From Marsupella aquatica (lineage: Eukaryota; Marchantiophyta): a stretch of DNA of 64,000 nucleotides. Made by a program: the position numbers and the translations under genes. This document shows positions 44,901-57,961 of the stretch, piece by piece. Position 1 is the stretch's first letter. Each line of letters opens with the position of its first letter. The notes under the pieces are model-generated. The model did not search any database and had not been told where the DNA came from. It saw only the letters and a list, made by a program, of their open reading frames with translations. The stretch lies in contig OZ316894.1 of the NCBI GenBank assembly GCA_973895155.1, positions 7,998,001 to 8,062,000 on the forward strand. Direction: 5' to 3'.

Positions 44901-47900
44901 TCCAGAGATACCAGAACCCGAATTAGGAAGGCTACGCATGGACATCCAGCAGCTCGTACATCCAAATTTAGTTCATCTAGATAGAGCTCGTACAAGCTAC
45001 AGTGCAGCTCACGATGACTATGTCAGAATCTTTTCTAAACCATGGAACAAAGAACATGATCGTGAATTGAGGTCCATAGTCCATAACCCGCCAGTGTGTG
45101 ATACTCTCCTGCGGTGTTCGATATTCCAGGCGGTGCTTTGAGTTTGTTCCGTTCCAGCTGCCTGCTTAGATCTAATTTTTGGTGGGCAATAAGTTGGAAT
45201 TTATTTTAATGTACCTGGAACTGGCCCTTTATAGTCCTGGAGTAGCTGCTAGTCAGTGTGATTCAGTAACTATAGAAGTTTGTTGAGCATGGAGGTCAGT
45301 TCGAAAAGATGATGGCATTCCTTGTCCCTATCTCTAGGGCTTTTGATCAGACAATTCTAAGGGAGTTCTTTCACAATGTAAAGGGAGCTCTTCATCGTGC
45401 CCCTTTGGGAGCCAGTGGACTTTAAAATGAACGATTTGAAAATCAGTAATTGTTTCAACCGTTGCAACTCACAGAATGTCCATGACCTCTACAGGATGAT
45501 ATTTCTGAAGTTCTTCGCCACCATCTTATATGGATATCGCGATTTTGTGGTAAGGATGGCTTAGGATTACATTGGCATGTTATCAAACAGTGATTTGCCT
45601 TGTCACAAAAGTAGTGGGGTCCATGACCAGATAGTTGTGTCGTGGTTAGACGCTGGGGGATTCACCCAAAGGTGTCCTTGAGGTTCCTTATGTAATGGTG
45701 TGGTGATAAGTCATTGCTAGTTCACTCATCTCAATGCCGTCTGTCTTTGCAGGATCATTCGCCTGGATCTGCCAGTGTCTTCAACACTCAAGCTTTTTCA
45801 AAGAAGAGGTCAAGGATGACCAGCCGAGAAACTGATCCAATGGTAGAAACCCTTATTACGTCTATGTTACCTCGGTTCTGTGGCTCGGTTCAACTTTAGA
45901 AAGCCTCTGTAGTGGCGTATATTTTCTGGTTTATTCATAGCTATAAGCTTTGATCTCATCGGTACAAAATTTGTTCTGCAAAGTGCGCTGAGATGACTGT
46001 GTTCGGAGTCAGCATGATGATTTTACTTGTCCATGATGTATTGAGGTCTTCAAGCTCATTAGCTCAGAGTTTATCGCGAAGGGTTCTCTGTAGCTAAGGC
46101 TGTCCGCATGTCTTACTATTCCCCAGGTTGTTGAGTTTCTAAGCTCCCAGGGCTTTATGGAGTTTCTTGAAAGAGGTTATGGAGCGGCAGATGCTGGGCC
46201 TAATCTGGTTGATAAAGTACAAGAAGCAATGGGCCGAGGCGATAACCTTTCAACGGTAATTTCAGAGCCTCTAAGTGAGCCTGAAATTTTCACAGTATCA
46301 GACTCCGAAAGCCGTACCTCAGGTTGCTATGGTTCTTCTACTCGTCAAATCAATCAAGAAACTCAAAGACTGAACGTCATTAGCCTTTGTGCTGTTTCGA
46401 CTGTTTTCTTGCAGGTCATTTGAGCAGCTGTTCTTCTACTAGTATGTAGTGGTTTCCCCCGCTTGTCATGAGGATAGTGTCATAGCATTGAGGCCTTTCG
46501 TTATGATCCTTTCTTCTTAATTTGGAGGATGTCCACCATCCATGGATTGTTTTTTCCATTGCTATAGCGCTGCCACTGTAATCTGGTATATGGTTGGTCT
46601 CACGAAATCGGAAGCCATCTGTGTGTTGAAGGCCTGCTATTGATTACGATACTCAAATTTAGTGTTCTCATATCTTTGTTATTGGTCGTTTGCAGCGTCA
46701 AGGTCAAAGCACCGGTACGACCGTTTTCCTGCTAGCGTGAGAACACCAGCACAAGAGGAGGCCCGAAAGGCCATTCTAGCTGCTGCTAATGCCAATTTTG
46801 ATCACCCTTCAAGGGCGTCAATGCCATACAATGGTCAAAGGTGGGGACCTATTCGCTCTAATTATCGATAAATTGTAATAAATTTTGAAGCAGTCGAGGA
46901 CGAATATTGGAAGTTCGAATACAAGTGAGCAAAGTTGGAAACCCGTGAACATCAAGCCCAGCAGGAACCTTATTGACTCTTGTGATGCATTCTGATCTCC
47001 AGCTATGGTAATGACGCGGAATCAGCAGCTCAGAAGTTTGCACATCTGGCCCCCGCCGAAAGAGCTGTAAGTCATATCTGCCCTTCAAAGGTATATAGGT
47101 GAATTGTAAGGTCCACAGGTCTCATTAAGGGAAATGAAAAAAAACATGCAGCCTGTGACTTTCTTTCAGATTGGGTTTTGTTCTGCAAATACAACTGGCG
47201 GTTTTACAGTTAGCTGCCTTTGATGATTGAAGTACAAATCTTGCTGTAAACATTTGCTTCATTCCATGCCAAATTGTACAGGCGGAGAGAGAACGAATGG
47301 TACTTGACATAAAGGTTAAGCTGCAGGTACGGAGAAATTTTCTTATTTTGGTTTCAAACGCTCATGCAATTCGTTTTTAACTTACTCCAAGAACCTTCTA
47401 TGATATTTGCATGACAGGCGTTATTTCTATGATCTAGTCCAGTGAGTGCAGCGACAATAACTTGCCATTTTTTTTTCCTAAAGTATTTGGTCGAACGCCC
47501 CAGCATCCTGTGAAAGTTTTGTTTATGCTTATCATCTTGTGAGCCATTCATAATTTCTCTTGTAAATCGGTTTATATATCACGCATCTTTGTTGCAGGGA
47601 TTGTGGCGAAGGCTTCTATTACTGGGCCCAATAGATGACCCACTCTCATCGTCAGAGTATGGCACTATTCTTGGTAAGTATCTTTATTGATGGCCAGTAA
47701 GCCCTTTCGATACTGCCTTGCATCTGCTAGGAGATCTTAGAATGGATCCGTTGAGTACTTTTTTTTGCCACGCCTCCTTTACTAAGTTTCGCTTCGAACC
47801 AGTAGGTTATTGATGGTCGTCCAACACACGTTCACTAACTTTGGCCACACATTTGATTTGTCGCAGCATTGATTGAGTCAGATGCTGAAGGTATCGGTGG

Positions 47901-50900
47901 AAGCGGTTTTGTTGAATGCATAAGAGAGCACATTCATACGGTACATTTTAACTTATAAGGCCATATGGATTGTATCCTCTCTCTAGTATTAGATATATTG
48001 TAGCAGAGAAGAAAACAAAGTCTGATAATCTGTGCAAGTATGTTGACTTTACGTGGATAACTTTACATATTAGGAAGTTAACAAAGTCGAGGCAATCATT
48101 ATGGTACAATGTGTTTGAACCAATCTGGCAATGTAGGCGTGAACCTGTCACTCAGCAGCTGGACCGAATGTACTATTATTTTTAATTCTCGACCCAATGA
48201 AATATGCCAGATTTGGCATGCTAGTATATTGGCTGTCCCAACAAGTGGCAAAAGATAGTTTTGAGTTTAATGTTACTCTTACATGTCGTCTTTCTTACAC
48301 GTCATACTGTACTGGGGTTGCAGGGTTGGAATTGTACACTTTCGGAGGAACAGTTCATTGCCGTGAAAGAACTGGTACTGCTGTCAGTCAACCTCCTGTG
48401 GAAATTTTTGTACTATTGTGACCACTATTTGGCTGTAGCCTGTTGTGGTGTATACCATGGTTGGATTTTGGAGATGAAATTAGCAACCGAGATGACGGGT
48501 TGGACTATGGCTTGTGTGGCGCAGATCAAAACAACTGTAAGCAGAGCCACTTCCCGGAATGACATGGATACTGTACGGGATGCCCTGGAGATAGCGTTCC
48601 AGGTTCATCGCAAGGATATTAGTGGTGTCTCTGATAATATTCAACGTCATCTTGAGGCTTTGCCTGTCTGGGATGAATTCCGGTTCGTGCTTGCACACTT
48701 TAATGACATCTGTCAATGCTCCTTTGGTTATAAGTGGTCATATTTGGAGATGATCCTTGTCGCGGTATGGAGTTTTGCTCTGCTAATAAGGTTTACTACA
48801 ATGTGGTCCTTTTCAGATTCTGGGAGGGTTACTTCGATATCATCCTGGAGCGGGCTGAGCAGCAGTAAGTTTTATTGAGTTGGATATAGATGCCGGTCCT
48901 GTATACGTTATCATGGATTGGGCGGATCAAAGCAAGTTCTAAGGAACCAGTAGTCATCTTTCTGAAGCATTATGTTTTGCATTTGGTTGCCTCAGGACAG
49001 GTAGTAATTTCCAGAATTATGCATCGCTGGTGACAGACCAGCTAATTGTCTTGTCGCAGCATATGGTAAGATGTTTTATTTCTCTGCGTTTGTTCTGATT
49101 CCAGACCATAAGTCAAACCTGAAGTGTGATCTTGCATGTTTTTTTTTACGTAGTATCGGCGGAAATTTAACAGGAGTTCTAGATGCGGGCTGAGTTTTGG
49201 GCCTAGTTTGATATTGCTGTGATAGTGAAGGTGATGACAAGATAGAGCTACTAAAGTTGTTGGAGTCCCCCTGTTTGTTGTGCATTTTCTGTAACTTGCC
49301 ATTGGCTCACGTTTTGTGCTGTTACCGTCTTTCCAGGCAGGCTTGGGATTGCCAGATCCAGAAGCCTGGTTCATTCTGGAGGAACTTGCTCAGAAGAACA
49401 ACCTTGGTTCAAAGCAGTTGGTATGTGATTGTGAACATTTGTTTTCTATATCAGAGATCTAAAGTCATCAGCTTACTGTAGGATCGTCACCTCCGATGGA
49501 CGCAAATTCCCCCAACGCCACCTGATATGAAGAAGGCCTTAAAAACATTTTCAAAAAGTACACTGCATTGTCGTACCCAGAATGTTCAATTGACACAACT
49601 TATGTAATACATTATTGATGGGATTAAGTCTATGAATGACGCATGTTTCTGCTTTCATTGCAGATCAAACTCAGGGGCATATTGGCTCACATGGAACTGC
49701 TTAAGGAACAATACTGGGGGACTTCAAATGCTGGCGCACAGAGGGCTTCTACGGCATCAAGCTTGCAGGCTCCAGCGCTGGATCGGAAGGACAGTATCCC
49801 ACAAGCATCTGAGGCTGCTGGCATTGGCCGTAGCTGGGTCCAAAGTATGTTCAGTAGGGAACGAGCACAATTGGCAGGACGTGCCAGGGGTGGCCCTGTC
49901 ACGGGTAGGGTTTCCTCCTTCTAATAAATGACGTGACTCTCGTTGGGCTCTTCTTCTCTGAAGCAATTATTTTGCAGAAGCATCTTACGTTGAATTCTTT
50001 ACATACTTTGTGCTTTTGATAGTTCCGTCGTGTTTGTTAGACCGAAACAGGAAATTAGACTGACCGATGAGACGATATCGGGAAGACTATTGAAATTCTG
50101 GACTTGCCCTGTTTAGGTGCCAATGAACCTGCTAGGAATTCTCAACAACTTAGCGCTGATATCTCTGGACCTAGAAAAACCTCATCGGGTATGAGGATTT
50201 TAAGAGGCCACAAGGCTGCCATTACTGCCTTACATCCTGGAACTCAAAGTGAAGTTGGAGAAATAATCGGAGATTTTGAAGAATCAGGTTATTTCGTGAG
50301 TGGATCAGCGGACTGCACAGTACGTTGCCCATCACCCGATTTAGAAATGCTTTCCTCTTAAACAATAACAGCAGTAGTGGTTTATAAGACATGAGTAGTT
50401 CCTAAGTTTACTTCAACTATAAATTTCGTGCATTTATAGAGATACAGGTAATTAGCGAAGTCATGAAGATGTGAGATGTTTCTGCTTCCATTCGTTTTAT
50501 TCTATCCTCATTCGTTTGTCCCAGGATCCAGAGTCAACGAATCCAGTGTCTTACAAAACTGATAATGAGTCATTTTTGCAGGTGAAACTATGGGATCCAT
50601 CGATTCGCGGCAGTGAACTGAGAGCCACATTTCAAGGCCACAATGGGTAAATGTGTGACCTATTACACGACGGATTGATTCCTTGAAATTGATTGGTAGT
50701 TTTTGTTTATCGTGTTGAGCTTCTGGACCAGCGAGGCCTCTCTGTGTGAGGTGTACTTTGTCTGGCTTTCACGAACCATCAGTGTAAACGATAGATGAAA
50801 GCAGTTAGAACCTATCATCAGTTATTACGAGTGCTGTCATTATAGCTCACCAAATATGTAGTTCCGAAATCCATGCTGTTCACAATGTCGAGCCCAATGC

Positions 50901-53024
50901 CAGGCGGGGTAGAATGATGCCTTTTTGTAATTTGTGCACCCTTTTCTCTTGGTACAGAGCAATTCGAGCAATCAGCTCCGACAGACTTCGTGTGGTTTCT
51001 GGGTCAGATGATATGACCGTGCTTGTCTGGGATAAAAATGGTGGACAATGTCTAGAAGAATTGAAGGGTCATCAGGACAGGGTATTGTACTTTCCCGTTC
51101 AGGGCTTGGTGACGTGTTATTTGCTTTCTAGTCATCATTTGTTTTTCCTGGAATTTGGAACTTTAATCGTTTGTCATTCTAATCAGATACTTTGAATGAA
51201 ATGTCCTCTGCATGTGACTCGTATATGCAACTGAATCATGGTCTTTCAGAGCCATAAGCTTTGAACTCGGATGGAATCCCCAAACAGATCTTTACGAAAG
51301 TCTAGCTTTCTTACTCTAAATACATATCATCCTAGCTGAAAATGTATGTTTCCATAGATCTCATCCAAGCTTAGGAATCCTATCTGAGCAATAGGTTTGG
51401 GAAGGGGTCCCCATCCGAGCTTATAGCGCTTGTCTTTCAAGTACTGCAAACAAGAAAAAGAAACTGAAAAGTCTTGTTAAATATCTTTGATTTGTCGTCT
51501 TGCCAGGTTAGCTGTGTGAGAATGCTATCAGGTGCGCGCGTCCTCACAGCTGCTTATGATGGGACCGTGAAAATGTGGGATGTCCGAACAGATGCCTGTG
51601 TAGCCAATGTGGGGAATCATTCATCATCCATATTGTGCATGGACTATGAAGATTCTAGTGGAGTCTTGGCCGCTGCAGGCATGGATGGGTTAGTAATCCC
51701 TTACAACAATCTGTGTTCCTCAATACTTAAATGAGTTAGCCAGTTAAGAGCAGATCGGTTGCTATGTCGTTTGCTATTCTGGCGTAGGAAGCAGAGGGCT
51801 CTGACATATTGGGTGTATATTCCAGAGTGATAAGCATTTGGGACATTCGGGCAGGGAAGCAAATGCACAAGCTTCCAGGTCATACAAACTGGATCAGGTA
51901 TTTCTTCTTTTGGGTTATAGCCGACTTTTGAGGTATTGTGTCTCTCTCTTTATCCGGGTTTACCTTCCAGATATTTAACTAGCTCGAAGGTTTTCTTGTG
52001 CAGATCATTGAGAAAAGTGGGGGATACAATTGTTTCGGGAAGCGATGATTGGACAGCAAGAGTTTGGTCTGTGTCACGTGGTGCTTGTGATGCTGTCCTT
52101 TACTGCCATAAGGGTGCAGTTACATGTGTAGACTATTGTGCAGCAGATCATGGCATTATTACAGGTAAGTAGAGACACTCTGGAGCATGCGCACTTCTTG
52201 GGGACATGATCAAACCTACCTTATCAGGCACTATCTCTACAGACTTTAGCAACTTGATATGCACGATGGCAGTATGGCAGTATCAACAGTGAATTTGCTC
52301 GTTATTTGTCGTGCAGGTTCATATGATGGAATGGTTCGGTTTTGGAAGCGTGAGGAAGGTGAGTGATTAACATATCTTTCAGCAGTCCTATGTCCCTATG
52401 GTAGGTTTGTGGAAGTTGATGGTTTGAAATAGTTTCAACGTAGAGCCGGGCTATAATGTCAGGGAAAGTATTTTTTTCTCAATGGCTGATTGTTGTAAGT
52501 GGCACTTCCGCTATCATTCAGGATCTCTCCGTTCTGTCAAATCTGTTGTCGGAATACACTCAGCCCCGATCCTTTCCATTAAAGCCGGGGAGAAGTGGCT
52601 GGCTATTGGAGCTGCTGATAACTCCATGTCTCTATTTCATCGAGGATCTGCCCGTGTGGATGTGGAAAGTTGGCAGTTACACCGAACGCCATCACGTAGT
52701 GCTGCTGCGGTACGTGTGGAATGAAAGCGTTCGCTCAAATTTGTAGCTTCGTATTTCTTACTCTAGTATTTTTACCAGCACAGTGCTACTGACTCGAAAG
52801 CTTGATTTCCATACATATTTGTTACTGGTTTACCCAGGCTTAAGTGAAAAGTCTTAGTTGTCCATGTCTTAGTCTAGGAGCAAACATCTGACATGGAACT
52901 CACTCCAAGAGACATTTTCTGTTCGCAGATAAGATTTATTACCTCTGACATTGAACGAGGTCGCCTTATCAGTGGAGCTAGAAATGGGCTACTCCGATTA
53001 TGGGAACCAGTCAGTACTCTTTGA
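41948..53024 (+). CDS. SCD1: SCD1: DENN-domain plus WD40 trafficking protein, 31 exons
   Basis: Exon ends, in order: 41948-42136, 42546-42639, 42910-43111, 43285-43426, 43582-43682, 43913-43976, 44107-44220, 44848-45071, 45495-45549, 45753-45842, 46127-46322, 46696-46840, 47003-47066, 47282-47326, 47598-47673, 47867-47940, 48324-48374, 48525-48682, 48817-48864, 48996-49065, 49337-49420, 49664-49904, 50117-50319, 50582-50646, 50958-51081, 51507-51688, 51826-51897, 52004-52164, 52317-52358, 52522-52709, 52929-53024. These sum to 3,660 bases, one open frame of 1,219 residues (Arabidopsis SCD1 is 1,187). N-terminal u/c/dDENN: VEYFVVCGLGP, QPLVQCLDIDN, VYIPVLFYAGVDYIDAPTPY. C-terminal ~7-8 WD40 repeats: VKLWDPS, VLVWDKN, VKMWDVR, ISIWDIR, ARVWSVS, LRLWEP. 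In Arabidopsis it acts in clathrin-linked and exocytic traffic and cytokinesis with SCD2 and Rab GTPases. The exon 12 donor is the least certain border. Confidence 0.95.
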
Positions 53025-54779
53025 AAGGTGGTACTTCTCTCCTTTCTTCGTTCACATGGTATGAGAGGGTTTGCAATTGTGTCAAATATCCATCTTTCTG
53101 CACCGGGAATGAGATTACTTGGTCCTTGGACGATGCCATCGGGCCTTAAGATTCCAGTCCCTCAGAGCTGGTGAACGTTTGAGACATGGCACATCAAGAC
53201 TACCTTCTCAACGTCAGATTCTGATTCTCCTTTTTGTCAAGAAAATTGATGTTGTGGTCCGGTCTGGACCAAGTAGTGAGTGTTATTAGGCGTGAGGAAG
53301 TGTCCCATGTAGAGGACGAGTGGTTCTTGGCCCTGAATTGATGACTGTTGATTAGAACAACAGGAAAAGTTAGTTAAAATTGTAGGAATTGAAGTAGTGA
53401 ATTATTGCTCACTGCACAAGGACCAGTAACAAGTTTTCAAGAGTTCCTAGTGCGAAAATACGCAAAGAGATTGACGAGAACAGGCGATGCAGTGTGATAA
53501 GTGTTCGGAGGCAATCTCAAGTTTAAGAGTAGGAGAGTCAATCCCAAGATGCATATCTGGGCTTTGTTGGCCATTCCAACATTCGCCTAGATTCCTTATG
53601 TTTCTATATAATAGTAGAGGAATAAAGAAGTGTACTTTTGAGTTTACAATAGCCACTGGTTTTTTGTTAAACCTTGATAAATCAGGGTTTCAACATGAGG
53701 TGTTTGTCGTATCCATGGTTAAGCCTCTATGACGATGATTACATTTTCAAAAATGTTGTTGGTGCCTCCCACTCATCTGCTGAGCTTTATTACATTATAA
53801 TATGCATGAGTTTATGGATAGGTTAGTGTTTACAAGTTTTTTTGAACAATTGTTCTGTACGTTCATAAACTCCTGCCTCTCTTATTTCATCCCACATGTA
53901 TTCCACAACCTTAGATGCTATGGGAGCATTATTTTCCTAGTCATTCATGGATTCAATTAAAGTAAAGTTTAGAAATATCAATCAAAACTTCAAGCACTGT
54001 AATTCCATCTCTGGAATAAATTATCCTGAATGAAAGGTCTCGAGCCCAGTCTCGAGTATATATTTTGGAGATCACCTTCAATCTACAACTATAATACTTA
54101 ATCCTGTCCAGTTTAGTCCTTTTGTCCCATTATGAAATGCATTTTTGGCGGGAATGACTGATAGCCGTTAGATTATTTGGGTGATTTTTGGTAACAGTTT
54201 GATTATTAATTCTGTGACTAAGGTACACATAAACACAATGATATTGCATGGGGATGCTTTTTACTCTTCCATAAGGACTACAAATGGTGCACTAATGGAG
54301 AAGGGGATAAAGTAGCAAGAAATTGACACTAAGGAAAAAAAAGGGGAAAGCCTAATAAAGGAAAAAAATTAACAAAAATTCAAGAAGAAAATAATGAAAA
54401 AGGTAAGGAAAAATAGAGAAGGGGATAAAGTGAGGATCATTTTGTATTTTCATGCCCCCCATTTTTAAGAAATGAGCATGTATATATTTTATGTTTTTAA
54501 AATATTAATAATTTTAAAATTAATAAAAATTGTATGGTTTTTTTGGTTGATCATGTTACGAGTCCGTGATGTAATGGCCACTGTCACTCATCTTGCATCT
54601 CCATGTTCTCACCTCTATCCTCCTTAACAATAATATGTTCACCATATAACCAAAATGATAAAAAAATTGTAACAATAACCAACATCATCAAACAATGACA
54701 TTTTTTATGTTACATCTTTTTTGCAGCGCATAGGGAATGAGTTTGCCTGCATTTTTTTTGTGTTTCCTTGACAATTTTG
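53025..54779. other. 3' flank of SCD1 and AT-rich intergenic DNA
   Basis: Downstream of the SCD1 stop. AT-rich, with purine-rich runs at 54300-54430. No gene recognised. Confidence 0.45.
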
Positions 54780-54964
54780 CCTCACCTCGACATTTTTTTC
54801 TACTTTCAACATATTTTCTTCACCTCAACATCTTCTGTGCAATGTACGGGCATTTTTGTGTTCTTTACCTCACCATACCATCTTTCCCTAACCCTCGACA
54901 TCTTTTCTCTTCTTGACATGTTTTCCTCTTCTTTACATCTTTTGCTCACCTTGCCATCTTTAAA
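54780..54964. repeat. Degraded relative of the 31.7-kb minisatellite
   Basis: Repeated CTCACCTCGACAT and TCTTTTCTCTTCTTGACAT-like words, plus CATCTTCTGTGCAATGTACG, which parallels CATCTTTTGTACAACGTACA at 32222. It runs straight into repeat R copy 2. Confidence 0.55.
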
Positions 54965-55217
54965 AGTGATTTTCAGTCGAAGTAACATTATTTCTTGTTG
55001 GTTTTTCAGGATAGTTCTTTTCCACTCTTGCTTAAATTGTTAGTATAAAAGTGGATGATCTTGAGTCCAAAGTAATACTTGTTCTTGTGAATTTTTCAAA
55101 ATAGTTGTTTTCCCTCTAGATTTCCACTCGTGAGATCACAATAACACTCATTCATGTGCGCAAAAATAGTGTTAGCACAAAATTAGTGTGACTAACACTA
55201 ATTTGCAAGTAGACCCT
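54965..55217. repeat. AT-rich repeat R, copy 2 (left part)
   Basis: Parallels 29178-29418. The continuation that follows in copy 1 (CACTCTCAAATTAGT, then CACACTAATTAG) is found here only at 56602-56640, so about 1.4 kb has been inserted between. Confidence 0.65.
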
Positions 55218-56600
55218 GAAATTTTTTAATTTTTTTTTTGTTTGGGGGGGGGGGGGAATCTGTCTTTATTCCATGGAACCGAAACAAGGGCCCCCGCCTG
55301 AGGAGAAGGAGGCCAGGGAAAAAAACCAATTAAGGGGGACTAATAGAAGGAGCACTCCCAGAGATAGAAAGGGCCTCCCAACCGGCCTGCCAAAATAGGG
55401 GGGAAAGGAATAGGGAGGAAAGGAGGGACCCTCAGAAGAGAACCATAGGACCTAAACTAATCTAGTATTCAACCAGACCCACACAAACAGCAGGAGACCG
55501 ACCACGGACGAGACCTGGTCCTGGCAACTCTTCATCTCTCCGCGGCACCATAGTATTTGCTCCGTCCCACCTTCCCCACAATACCGTCAACCAAAACAGA
55601 TCCCCAGCCCAGCTGACTTCGCATGTATCCCAAACAAAGCTATATAGCCGGTTCTCCACCAAAGACTGCCCGTCAGAGAAAGACTGGGACAACGTTGAGT
55701 CTTTATCCCAACCCCATGAATAGGCACCACTAGCCATAGCGCTCATTGTATCCACCAGTGTTGATGCAGAACTGGAAGCTTGGCCTGGAAGAGAGAGAGA
55801 TACCTCATCACCTGAGTGAGTGATCCAGATGAGACAGCCGAAAGGTGATCAGCGAATACGGCAAGGAAAAAGACTGCCTTTAGCAGATGTTGATATTTAT
55901 GTAAAAAAAACCATTGCTTCCTTCTTCAAGACAGCGAGAGAGAATGACAGGCAGGCGAATACTGAAAAAAGGGGGGATCGGATTATGGTTTGTAGATTTC
56001 CTTGCCTCCATATGTGAGATCAACCAGAGAAACCAGTAGATGAAAATGATGCGTTTGCATCCGCCCCAATGCCGAGAATGATTGCTGACGGGGAGAATGG
56101 AGAGAGAGCCCGAACCCACTCTGAGACCGAGACCAGAGATCCAACCAAAAGGCAGTTGACAGAATACAAACATCCTAGCGAGCGACTGCATGTGGTTGAA
56201 ACTATAACGACACTAGCTATCCTATATGAGAGTCCTATACTGTGGAAGAATTGATAATAGGCCATGAGAGAATATGGGAACGGCATGAGCTAGAAATCAA
56301 TATCTGTCCAGCCAAGATGCAATAGTTCAATCTCTAGAGCGATGATCCATAGCGAATAGATCTCTTGTTCGAAACGAAGAGCAAATCATGATTTATTGGC
56401 ACTGATCAGTGCCAATAAACAAGTAGCCTGAAAGATGGCTGGGAGTAACCTTCCCCACAGATTGGAGAATGGTCAATAGGAGAGGGCTGGGGAATATCCA
56501 GAGCATGGTGGAGAAAGCCAAAGTGGGATGGCTCCTCCCCCCCCCCCCCCCCCCCAAAATACCAACCTCTGCAGGGGAAGAAAGCTACAAGGTGCCCAAT
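55218..56600 (-). mobile_element. ~1.4-kb insertion in repeat R, probable retroelement fragment
   Basis: Its limits come from comparing the two R copies. The minus-strand end at 55225-55256 reads AATAAAGACAGATT, then a run of 13 C, then an A-rich tail, as at the 3' end of a retroposed transcript. The other end carries a run of 19 C on the plus strand (56537-56555). Minus-strand frames at 55462-55755 and 55880-56191 are open for about 100 codons each, without a reverse transcriptase or other domain I can name. It could be a LINE-type 3' fragment. Flanking duplications were not recognised. Confidence 0.45.
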
Positions 56601-56601
56601 T

Positions 56602-57080
56602 GACACTCTCAAATTAGTGTTATTCACACTAATTAGCGTAGAACAGTGTAGTTGATGCAGACTGGAAAGAACATCAGTAATTAGAGCATGGTGATTCCAG
56701 TTTGTAGCCATTTTCATGAAAATGCTGGGTTTAATTAATGGCAGACAAAAAATTTCTCCCACCCTTCACATTTATTTATGGTTTCAAGGTGGACCATTAT
56801 GGGTATAGTGTCTCCAGTACCTCTTTCATATGTGAGTTGATATAAGATTGGTTTGAAGACACCATAAGGGTGCACCTCGGTACCATAACCAAGTACATAC
56901 AGTAGCGAGTTTTCAAACCACTCAATTATTGACCAATCTAACTTAATAATCTCTATGTGAATTATTGTTCAGGGTTTATTGTTTAGAGTAAAGTCTCTAC
57001 ACCATGGAGGGTGCATATAACTGAACTTGGGGGTGCGGGCGGAAAACAGGGTTGGGGGTGGGTTGAGTCTCTCAAAATGG
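56602..57080. repeat. Right part of repeat R, then dispersed repeat
   Basis: 56602-56660 completes the interrupted R repeat. At 56995-57080, a segment with GGAAAACAGGGTTGGGGGTG resembles 7185-7210 in the HNL copy 1 region. 57081-57961 is the 5' flank of NUP54, with no separate gene recognised. Confidence 0.5.
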
Positions 57081-57961
57081 CACAGCTTTCGACTATTCGC
57101 AGGAATGGATTTATCCCATATCAGTGAACAAACACCCACTTGCAATGTACTCGCCTCTATTTACATTTAAAGAACGGGTTACTTAACTCTAAAACCATTC
57201 ATCTGGTGACAAAATAGTAATACTCTAGTCAAGTGACCGTAGTAAAGAGTCACTCGCTCCATCGTCGATGCATGGGAATGAATCGACGGACTGCGATGGG
57301 CTGCCCGTGATCGCTTGTCACGGCCGTGAGTCCGCACGGAATCGTATTTTCGAAGACGGTCGAAAAACGTCCTGTCCACCTTGATTTTCGGGTGAGATTT
57401 CTCAGTCCAAATTGAACTCTAGAAGGCCCGCGCTAGCTCGCTGGAAAGAGGATTGCATAAGCTTTCCAATGAGCCGATTTTCGCGTGATTCCGATCACAT
57501 TTGAGAAAGATATGAGCCCCGCAAGCGACCGCATCAATGGTCGTCGTTTTTTCCCCGTCTGAGACTCACTGTTCGCGCTCTTGCACTACTGTACCGTCTG
57601 CGCCCTTCGTATCGATCGACTGATTCAAAATGTCCACAGCTCTTCTCTGCTCTGAGTCCAGTGCTCCTCTTCCTCCTGCTCCTCCTCCATATCTCTGGCC
57701 ACCATGATCGAATCGTAAGCTTCATTCCGTGTTGTGTTAATGCGCGAGCTGCTGAGCCTGACGACACCTCGTTTGTGATCCCGGACATCGGCTTGTCGAC
57801 TTCTCTGCGTCTTGAATCCGACTGGGAACGACCAAAGAAACGAACGGACGAAGGAATGAATTTCTGAGCAGGGATGAAGGCTATGAGGATTGGGTGGGAG
57901 ATGGTGGAATAGCTGCTGCTGCGACTGCTGCTCCTGTGGGTGGAGCGGGGGTGGAGAAAGG

